Origin: Smithella sp. UBA2180
GTDB lineage: Bacteria; Desulfobacterota; Syntrophia; Syntrophales; Smithellaceae
DNA: 20,708 nt
Direction of reading: 5' to 3'
NCBI GenBank assembly: GCA_002327415.1
Contig: DCVU01000006.1
Coordinates: forward strand, 1 to 20,708
Position 1 is the stretch's first letter; every line of letters starts with the position of its first letter. The notes under the pieces were generated by a model that saw only the letters and a list, made by a program, of their open reading frames with translations, did no database searches and was not told where the DNA came from. This document shows, in pieces, positions 7,528-13,617 of this stretch. The position numbers and the translations under genes are program-made.

Positions 7528-7680
7528 GGTTATTAATATGTAATAGCTGCTTTCAAGATCTGTGATTTTTTGATGCTGAAAAAATGTGTCTCATATTCGC
7601 TACGCTCATCATCAACACACCTATTCAGCAAAATCACAGAAATCAGCTATTACAAATTAATGCTTTATCATCCCACACAG
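7499..7680. repeat. Large bulged inverted repeat (MITE-like or structured RNA)
   Basis: The core stem TTAATATGTAATAGCTG (7533-7549) pairs with CAGCTATTACAAATTAA (7644-7660) with one mismatch. Inside it, CTGTGATTTT pairs with AAATCACAG, then GCTGAA with TTCAGC, then GTGT with ACAC, around a loop near 7591-7613. Outside, GTGTGATG (from 7500) can pair with the CATCCCACAC region near 7669-7678, with a bulge. It starts inside the tail of the truncated antitoxin frame. Without a second copy it cannot be called a MITE with certainty. No open reading frame uses it. Confidence 0.75.
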
Positions 7681-7818
7681 GTCATTAGGCCAAAGAAAAT
7701 ACAGACATTTTTATTTTGATTCAGTGAAAGAATATCTTCTTCCCGGTTGAAGAGAAACACTGGCTGTGATATATTTTATGATAATCAACTTATCGGAAAA
7801 AACCCATTGGTAGATATC

Positions 7819-7980
7819 ATGTCGAGAAAAAAATTTATAATTATTGGGATGGTTGTAGGTTCCATAGCAGGAGGGTATGCACCTGTCCTACTCGGTGCTG
7901 ACTCAATCACCGTTTCGTTGGTGGGAAGTGCCCTTGGTGGATTTCTTGGAATATGGGGAGCCTTCAAGTTCTATGGATAA
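7819..7980 (+). CDS. Small glycine-rich membrane protein
   Basis: From ATG 7819 the frame gives 53 residues: a basic start MSRKKF, then two hydrophobic stretches (IIIGMVVGSIAGGYAPVLLG and TVSLVGSALGGFLGIW) with GxxxG-type glycine spacing, ending in AFKFYG. This is typical of a small two-helix inner-membrane protein with a glycine zipper. I recall similar orphan proteins with a 'GMVVGS..GGY.P' start but no known function. An upstream in-frame TTG at 7747 would add 24 residues without coding character, so I prefer 7819, although its ribosome binding site is weak. It sits between the inverted repeat and the IS91 remnant, whose end abuts its stop. Confidence 0.55.
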   Translation: MSRKKFIIIGMVVGSIAGGYAPVLLGADSITVSLVGSALGGFLGIWGAFKFYG

Positions 7981-8287
7981 ATACAATATTTCTTTCTGAC
8001 AGACGGGACAGACCGTGACATCAATCCCGCCACCGGAAAAAGACTTTGCCGTCCTGAATATTGAGGATGCGGTTATTCCTGATGGCGATCCAGTGGGTAT
8101 ATCGGCCGAGATACTTGAGAACACCTTCGGGACCGCCAAATGGCGGTTTGCAGTAAACAACCCATTTTTTTTCATAGAGCTGTTTCCTGAAAAGATTGAA
8201 GTTGCCGGGTGCCTTGAGATGACGGATCGCACCATCGAACACCAGAATACCGTTTTTAAAACAATACTTATGGTAAAGACCACATGC
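7981..8287 (-). pseudogene. IS91-family transposase remnant
   Basis: The minus-strand frame from about 8287 reads KNGILVFDGAIRHL, then KKWVVYCKPPFGGPE and VLKYLGRYTHWIAI, and ends FFRWRD before a stop at 8021. These are hallmark IS91-family (Y2 HUH transposase) C-terminal motifs. The frame then resumes in another phase with DVTVCPVCQ, resembling the far C-terminus, so an internal deletion removed the part between. The N-terminal HUH and Tyr motifs are absent, so the element is dead. It marks the right side of the accessory region. Confidence 0.85.
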
Positions 8288-8315
8288 AGATATTCAATCG
8301 GCAATCAATATTTAA

Positions 8316-8344
8316 TTAACATACAAGACCGCGTTTTCTATAGT
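8316..8344 (+). promoter_or_regulatory. Promoter of the citrate-lyase-like operon
   Basis: TTAACA (8316-8321) and TATAGT (8339-8344) are separated by exactly 17 bases; each matches its consensus at five of six positions. It lies 65 bases before the ATG at 8409. An inverted repeat overlaps its -10 box. Confidence 0.7.
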
Positions 8345-8367
8345 GCTTACCGTAGAATGCAAGCACT
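8342..8367. promoter_or_regulatory. Operator-like inverted repeat at the citrate-lyase-like promoter
   Basis: AGTGCTT (8342-8348) and AAGCACT (8361-8367) are a perfect inverted repeat with a 12-base centre. It begins inside the -10 box and covers the expected transcription start, a usual place for a repressor site. No regulator gene is adjacent. Confidence 0.5.
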
Positions 8368-8408
8368 TATCAATACAACTAGCTGATTGCCACGGGTGAG
8401 GCGTTGAT

Positions 8409-9662
8409 ATGACCATAAGGATAAATGAGTTAATTTTTCTCAAGCAACTGGCACAGCGCTATAACATTCCGGTTCCGCGATATGTTGAAGCTGATGCCGC
8501 ACGGGCCGATATAAAGCAGGCACTCCAGGAGTGGGGAGGCGAAGCCATTGTCAAACCGGATGTTATGACGGGGAAACGCGGAAAGGCCGGCGCTATTGTC
8601 CGGGTAAAAGATCCCCAGGAAGCAATCGTCAAACTCAAGCAAATAGCAGGATTGGAAATAAACGGAAAAATTCCGCGTACCGCATATCTGGTAGAACCGA
8701 TTCCGGCGGCTTTTGAAATGTTCACCGCCATTACCTACAATTCGTCATATCTGCAACCATCGTTTACCATTTCACTTAAAGGCGGCATGGATATCGAGGA
8801 TGTGTCTGATGAACACAAGATAACCATACCCGTTGATATTTTCAAAGGCCTGGATGCATATCAGGTCAGCGAAATCTTGGAAAGGCTTCGCTGTAATAAG
8901 AAAACTGTCGGATTGTTATCAAGAACACTGGTTTCATTCTGGGACATGTTCATCTCCACAGGCATGGTGTCGGCTGAAATCAATCCATGGAGAATCACTC
9001 CTGAAGGAAAACCATTCGCGTGCGACTTTAAAGCGTCGATTGACGAAACAAATTACAAATCAAAGATACCGAACTTTGAAATACCTGATTATCCCGAAAA
9101 CAGTTCTCCGTTTGAGGAAGAAATGGCCGCCTGGAGCGCCTCAAGCCACCAGGGACAGGCGCATGTATCTGCGTTAGGGGGAAAAAAGATTCTCCCGATG
9201 CTCTTTGGCGGAGGAGCTTCAACGATTATAACAGAGACATTGGAAATCATGGGTGGTGAGCCGATGTTTCTTTCTGATTTCGGAGGAAATCCGCCCTACG
9301 AACGAATGTATGGGACGGCAAAAATATGTTTTGATTACAATCTGGCGGATGCAAAACTTCTACTGATTCTCGGCGGAAAAGCTAATAATACCTTTATTGA
9401 TGTAACATTCCAGGCAATAGGGGATGCTCTGGTCAATTATGCGCAGGAAAAAGGCCGCCTCAACATACCGGTAGTTATCGGTAGAGGAGGTCCGCGGCTG
9501 ACAAAGGGAATCCTGTCGATAAAACAAGCCTTGGAGTATCTGAATCTTCCCTACGTGATATTTGGGCCGGAAACACCGGTGACTATGGTAGCGGATTATG
9601 CGGCACGGCTTGCTCATGCGATTACCGAAGACGGAAAGGAGACTACCAATGAAAGCAAATGA
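8409..9662 (+). CDS. ATP-citrate-lyase-like small subunit (ATP-grasp plus citrate-binding domain)
   Basis: ATP citrate lyase converts citrate, CoA and ATP to acetyl-CoA, oxaloacetate, ADP and phosphate. The 417 residues (about 400 in bacterial AclB) begin with a SucC-like ATP-grasp half: AIVKPDVMTGKRGKAG (46-61) and SAEINPW (188-194). The second half is a citrate-binding domain with GGKANNTFID (322-331), GRGGPR (358-363) and VIFGPETPVTM (383-393). Asn326, Thr328 and Arg359 align, from memory, with the citrate-binding Asn, Thr and Arg of human ACLY. The ribosome binding site is GTGAGG. The last 14 bases overlap the next gene, suggesting translational coupling. It is a clear homologue of the ACL small subunit; the true substrate depends on the partner, which is atypical. 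Confidence 0.85.
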   Translation: MTIRINELIFLKQLAQRYNIPVPRYVEADAARADIKQALQEWGGEAIVKPDVMTGKRGKAGAIVRVKDPQEAIVKLKQIAGLEINGKIPRTAYLVEPIPAAFEMFTAITYNSSYLQPSFTISLKGGMDIEDVSDEHKITIPVDIFKGLDAYQVSEILERLRCNKKTVGLLSRTLVSFWDMFISTGMVSAEINPWRITPEGKPFACDFKASIDETNYKSKIPNFEIPDYPENSSPFEEEMAAWSASSHQGQAHVSALGGKKILPMLFGGGASTIITETLEIMGGEPMFLSDFGGNPPYERMYGTAKICFDYNLADAKLLLILGGKANNTFIDVTFQAIGDALVNYAQEKGRLNIPVVIGRGGPRLTKGILSIKQALEYLNLPYVIFGPETPVTMVADYAARLAHAITEDGKETTNESK

Positions 9663-11724
9663 ACTTTCAGATCTCCTGAAAAAGGGCGATCGAGTAGCAG
9701 TATCCAACATCACCGGTCGTGAAGCGTCAAAGGTATCTGCAGAAACTCAAAAGTATTGCTCGGATATTGTTGCCGGATGGGCCCTTGGCAAAGGTGGTCA
9801 AAACATTGAAACTGCACAGGGATCTATACCGGTGTATTCGACATTTGAAGAAATGATAAAGAGTCTTCCCTCTGAATCCCTCCCCAATAAGATAATGATC
9901 TACTCTCCGCCAGAGGCCGTGTACGGAGAGGTTAAAGAGGTTATTGCGCATGGAGGACGGTTTGTTGAGACCATTTTTATCATTACGGAACATGTGTCCG
10001 TGGAAGTTACGGCAAAAATACATCAAATATGTAAAGATATAAATGTGGACGTTATTGGGTGTAATACATTAGGGATGATAAACGTTCACGACCATGTCAG
10101 GATAGGAGCCGTCGGCGGCGATACTCCCGATGAAACATTCATTCCCGGTTCCGTGACGGTGCTATCGAATTCCGGGAACATGGTGAACACGATATCCAGT
10201 TATGTGAAGGCCTCGGGGATGGGAACCGCTTTTGGCGTTTCCACCGGCAAAGATGCGCTGATCCTGTTGCCGATGAAAGACCTGCTCAGGCTCGCGGAAA
10301 AAGACAAGAGAACAAAGATAATTGTTCTGTATGTCGAGCCGGGCGGCGTCTATGAACGGGAAGCCATTCAGGTTATGAAAGAGAAAGGTTTTTCAAAACC
10401 GGTTGTTGTGTATGTCGCGGGTAAAATAGCCGAGAAGTATAATGTTTCTCTTGGTCATGCGGGTGCGGTGGTGGACGGTAAGGATACTTCAGCAAGCGGG
10501 AAAATGATGCTGTTTGATGATTATTTCGGCATCGAACCCTTCACTCCCGAGAAACACTACCAGAAATCCGATGGATTGAAAGCATGCCTGAAAAAAGGCA
10601 TTCGGGTGAACACGCTTCACGATATACCCAACGCAGTGGGATTGATAGCGGATATCTTGGAGATAAAACACGACCTCCCCAACGTGAAACCTCTTGGGCT
10701 CAATCCGTGGTTTGTAAATTTGAGCAAGCTCGACAAACATATCCCGACCGCGTTGTCATTGGCGCCGGGCACGATACCGGAGCCATACGCAAGCCAGTTC
10801 AAGGAACATATACAAACAAAGCTTGGCGCTACTGTCAGTCGGCAGAACATGAGAAACGCATCGCATGCAAGCTCGAATGACGGCGCGACGCCACGGCTAT
10901 ATGGATATTCGGTTATGGAACTCATGCGCAAGTGGAATTTTGGAGCCGCGATAGTCGTCGCGTTAACCGGCGAGCCGCCGAGAGATATGTTTGAAGAAAA
11001 GCTGGCCGATATGTTATTGGTTGCATCGATAACCAACGGGCCGGGCACCATATCGGCCCAGGGGCCGAAATTGTCCGCATCGGCTGGAAATTCGCCAAAT
11101 ACTGCCATGATTGCAACACTCGCGACGATTGGATCGACCCATGGGGGAAATGGCTCCGAAGCCGTGCAGTTTCTAATGGATGTGTTTGAGAAATATGATA
11201 TCAAAGATGTCTATGATTCAAAGCTTGATGTGAAAGCAATCGCCGTCGAATACGCTGCCGGGTTTAAGAAAAAGAAAAATGCCGCGCAGGATGCTTCTCT
11301 TGAATATGCGCGTATACCCTGCCTCGGCCATCCGGTGTTCAAAAACGATGCCGTCAACTTCGATCCGCGCGAAAGAGTTATTTACGCTTTTATCAAAGAA
11401 AACGGACGTACGAACGTTTTTCTGGAATTCTATCATCATTTAGTGCAAGCGCTAAAAGATAACGGAACCGTGAACAAGGTCATGGCGGTCAATGTCGATG
11501 CGGTTTTGGCGTGCGCGTGGCTCGGCATATGCTGGCGTCATCTGGTCGAGAAACGCATAACCCGGCAACGAGCTATAGATATTCCATTTATTGTATTCGG
11601 AATCGGAAGAGTTGTCGGCGGCGCCGCCGAATATCTCGATCATAAGGACTTCGGCCGGGAGATGGATATGAGAATACCAACCACCGAATGCAAAGAACTG
11701 ACAAAACCGAAGGAATTGAAATAG
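9649..11724 (+). CDS. ATP-citrate-lyase-like large subunit (SucD-like plus citrate-synthase-like), atypical active site
   Basis: The start at 9649 (MKANELSDLL) follows GGAGAC and gives 691 residues; bacterial AclA is about 610. Residues 10-190 are a CoA-binding fold with VIGCNTLGMINV (135-146) and VTVLSNSGNMV (169-179). GHAGA (269-273) carries the phosphohistidine His270. Residues about 415-680 are citrate-synthase-like, with His561 in GHPVF, FDPRER and Asp617 in NVDA. The residue that I align with human ACLY His900 (in DHGP) is Asn463, in TNGP. A segment near 350-400 has no counterpart that I know. The first half should make an acyl-CoA via phosphohistidine; whether the second half cleaves citryl-CoA or a related CoA ester is open. 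Confidence 0.8.
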   Translation: MKANELSDLLKKGDRVAVSNITGREASKVSAETQKYCSDIVAGWALGKGGQNIETAQGSIPVYSTFEEMIKSLPSESLPNKIMIYSPPEAVYGEVKEVIAHGGRFVETIFIITEHVSVEVTAKIHQICKDINVDVIGCNTLGMINVHDHVRIGAVGGDTPDETFIPGSVTVLSNSGNMVNTISSYVKASGMGTAFGVSTGKDALILLPMKDLLRLAEKDKRTKIIVLYVEPGGVYEREAIQVMKEKGFSKPVVVYVAGKIAEKYNVSLGHAGAVVDGKDTSASGKMMLFDDYFGIEPFTPEKHYQKSDGLKACLKKGIRVNTLHDIPNAVGLIADILEIKHDLPNVKPLGLNPWFVNLSKLDKHIPTALSLAPGTIPEPYASQFKEHIQTKLGATVSRQNMRNASHASSNDGATPRLYGYSVMELMRKWNFGAAIVVALTGEPPRDMFEEKLADMLLVASITNGPGTISAQGPKLSASAGNSPNTAMIATLATIGSTHGGNGSEAVQFLMDVFEKYDIKDVYDSKLDVKAIAVEYAAGFKKKKNAAQDASLEYARIPCLGHPVFKNDAVNFDPRERVIYAFIKENGRTNVFLEFYHHLVQALKDNGTVNKVMAVNVDAVLACAWLGICWRHLVEKRITRQRAIDIPFIVFGIGRVVGGAAEYLDHKDFGREMDMRIPTTECKELTKPKELK

Positions 11725-11760
11725 GTCATAACCTAGCCTTATGGATTTTGGCGGCTGCAC

Positions 11761-12525
11761 TTATCGGTTCAAAAGCAAATTCACAAAGCGCAGGTAGGGA
11801 CGCAGGGCTGGCGTTCCGCCGCCTTCCGAAATGATTTGTAAAACCTTGGCGGAATCCGCAACAGCCACGCCACCCAGATGTGTTACCGGGGTATTGCGAA
11901 AAATTTCAGACATAAGTGGTGTGGATGGACCTAAAAGAGCGACTGAGCGCGGCTTGCCCAGAGCGCTGATAGTTTCCTCAAAGGTGTTATTCAACAGCGT
12001 TGTCGCCGTGATAATCGCGACATCGCAATCTTGAAGCGCCTGTTGTTTTGCCTTCGGTGAAAGTAGTTCCAGACGCTGAGGATTTTTTTCAATCACGGTC
12101 AGGATGGCGCCGGTAGCACGGATTTTTTCCACGAGCGGCGCGAACAAGCCCACCATGGCAACTTTTTCGCCCGGCTTCAGATTAAGATAAGTTGTCGCTT
12201 CGCGATCATCTAAAACATCAGCAGGCGGCTCAATCAGAGCATTGGCGGTAGCCAATCCTATGGCAATTTCAAGATGGTTTTTCCCATTAACAAGATATTT
12301 CAACAAATCTGCCGCGGCAGAACCGGCAATACTTCCCGCCGCAGGCATAACCGTGCAGCCATGCGGCAAAGCATCAAACAAAACAGCGGCGATTCCTGTA
12401 ACGTCATTATCCAGCCTGACACCGGTATAACCAAGTCCGATGCGTAGATCGGCAACTTTGCGGCTCTTTGCTTCAGGCAAAATACGCTCATAGAGATTTG
12501 TAAGAATTGTTCCTGCTTTCAGCAT
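11761..12525 (-). CDS. DUF4213/DUF364 putative heavy-metal-chelation protein
   Basis: The 254 residues fit the two-part family DUF4213 (enolase-like N-terminal domain, about 1-85) plus DUF364 (Rossmann-like C-terminal domain, about 90-250). Recognisable parts are GLGYTGVRL (31-39), the acidic DVLDD segment near 103-107, the strand VAMVGLFAPLVEKI with NP-R after it, and LLGPSTPL..IF near 197-209. The family is annotated as putative heavy-metal chelation, often near molybdenum or siderophore-like genes; biochemical proof is thin. The start at 12525 has GGAG 6 bases upstream. It converges on the citrate-lyase-like operon with 36 bases between stops and no clear terminator. It is cytoplasmic by appearance. 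Confidence 0.85.
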   Translation of the reverse strand: MLKAGTILTNLYERILPEAKSRKVADLRIGLGYTGVRLDNDVTGIAAVLFDALPHGCTVMPAAGSIAGSAAADLLKYLVNGKNHLEIAIGLATANALIEPPADVLDDREATTYLNLKPGEKVAMVGLFAPLVEKIRATGAILTVIEKNPQRLELLSPKAKQQALQDCDVAIITATTLLNNTFEETISALGKPRSVALLGPSTPLMSEIFRNTPVTHLGGVAVADSAKVLQIISEGGGTPALRPYLRFVNLLLNR

Positions 12526-12631
12526 TCAAAACTCCAAAAAAACTTCCCTTCCCCTCAGAGACTTTGTCGCAATAGCAAAGCATGTCATTCCAAACGTATG
12601 TGAGGAAGCTTAAGTACTGAATTTATTGAAA

Positions 12632-12964
12632 TCAAGATCTCCCGCTTACCCGCTCCACGATTATTTCCGCCAATGTAAACCCGTCATTGCAATATACTTG
12701 CATTGCTCCCGGATCGTGCTTAAGATGCGCGCGGGCTAAAGTATTTATTGTTTCCTGCTTTACATTGTTATCATACTTAAATCCGAAGGAATTCGCGCCC
12801 CCGGTCCCCGTTATTCCCGATGAGTGGTTCAATAGCATTCTCATTGTGATCTTCTTATATCTATCGTCAGCCATCTTGAATTCCGGAAGATATTCTGTGA
12901 CCGGCTTATCCAGCGAGACCTTGCCATCATCAACGAGCAGCATGATTGCCGCAGCCACATACAT
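12632..12964 (-). pseudogene. Serine beta-lactamase-fold hydrolase fragment
   Basis: The 110-residue frame reads MYVAAAIMLLVDDGKV, ITMRMLLNHSSGITG and PGAMQVYCNDGFTLAEIIVE, which is the region between the SxxK and YxN motifs of class C-type beta-lactamase/transpeptidase homologues. Tyr91 and Asn93 of the YxN motif are present. The catalytic SxxK should lie just before MYVAA, but the codons there read SEM and no SxxK exists. Everything after SGRS, including the C-terminal KTG-like region, is missing. Both ends are cut, so it should be inactive. The upstream cut is 47 bases from the dispersed 29-bp repeat. Confidence 0.8.
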
Positions 12965-13010
12965 CTCAGATAATTATTCATTTTTAAAAAAGGTGGGAAA
13001 TCCACAGTTC

Positions 13011-13039
13011 ATTTATTGTTGAAACTCCAATTGCGAAAG
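13011..13039 (-). repeat. 29-bp dispersed repeat, copy 2 (inverted relative to 1721-1749)
   Basis: Read on the minus strand this matches the first copy at 28 of 29 bases. It lies between the small basic-protein gene and the truncated beta-lactamase fragment. A GC-rich run (GGAGCGCAGCGGAGGG, plus strand) follows it, which the first copy lacks. Confidence 0.85.
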
Positions 13040-13096
13040 CGGAGCGCAGCGGAGGGTTTAATCCCCCGCAGTTTGCTTTTGGGTTCATACCCGTGA

Positions 13097-13333
13097 TTAC
13101 TTGGGATTATTTTTTTTCCATTTTGCGTGAGCGGCTTTTATTGCTATTTTTCTTTGCTGCAAAGCCGTAAGCTTTTTTGCCCTGGCTTTGCCACCCTTTA
13201 AACCGCCAAGCCGTTCTGTTTCCGTGGCGGATTCGTTTTTGGTTGGGGCTTCGCCTTTTTCCCCTTCACCTGTAGATTCTGCCATAATAGAAGCAGCAAC
13301 TTTATTAAGATCATTAGGTTTATCCTTTTTCAT
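13097..13333 (-). CDS. Small basic GGLKGGKARA-motif protein
   Basis: The 78 residues have an acidic and polar first half (VAASIMAESTGEGEKGE) and a Lys/Ala-rich second half with LGGLKGGKARAKKLTA and IKAAHAKWKKN. I recognise this as a widespread small-protein family with the same GGLKGGKARA..L....R..IA..AA..RW pattern, sometimes labelled histone H1-like or RNA-binding. Its function is not established. A strong promoter lies so close that the mRNA would be leaderless or nearly so; no ribosome binding site is seen before the ATG. The stop is 58 bases from the dispersed repeat. Confidence 0.8.
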   Translation of the reverse strand: MKKDKPNDLNKVAASIMAESTGEGEKGEAPTKNESATETERLGGLKGGKARAKKLTALQQRKIAIKAAHAKWKKNNPK

Positions 13334-13340
13334 GTTCTAT

Positions 13341-13369
13341 ATTATGGCTTATCCGCTCAAGCATGTAAA
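13341..13369 (-). promoter_or_regulatory. Promoter of the small basic-protein gene, 7 bases from its ATG
   Basis: On the minus strand, TTTACA (13369-13364), a 17-base spacer and CATAAT (13346-13341) each match the consensus at five of six positions. Only 7 bases separate the -10 box from the ATG, so transcription would start at or next to the start codon. Confidence 0.65.
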
Positions 13370-13394
13370 GAACTAATTTATTTAAATTAACACA

Positions 13395-13562
13395 CTACCC
13401 CAAATATGAAACAGGCAAAATCATGCGTAAGTTTACCTGTTTCCATAATCTTAGTAACGCTACATTGTATTTGTCATACTCAACTCCAACCACAAGCAGT
13501 TCCCCTTTTTTCTTGACAGAATCCCTCCGGCCTTCTATCTTCATTGCCATCGGATTTTTCAT
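13395..13562 (-). pseudogene. Possible C-terminal remnant of an unidentified gene
   Basis: The minus-strand frame from ATG 13562 gives 55 residues (MKNPMAMKIEGRRDS, then KKKGELLVVGVEYDKYN, ending ILPVSYLG). The composition is protein-like, with a beta-strand pattern that recalls a PilZ-type C-terminus, but I cannot assign it. The frame continues open upstream into the protease gene on the other strand. It may be a decayed gene end or chance. Confidence 0.3.
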
Positions 13563-13617
13563 ATAGAACAAAATTGATGGATAGCCGTTCTCCAGTGCGG
13601 TTTGAGGTATAGAGAAC

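Noticed and set aside
7499..7680. Retron msr-msd or diversity-generating template
   Set aside because: No reverse transcriptase gene lies anywhere in the window.
1477..8287. Integrated element bounded by tRNA-derived direct repeats
   Set aside because: No second copy of the tRNA 3' end and no integrase gene are present in the window, so integration at the tRNA is only a possibility.
9598..9648. Earlier start for the citrate-lyase-like large subunit
   Set aside because: It would overlap the small subunit by 65 bases; the ATG at 9649 has a good ribosome site and the family-like start.
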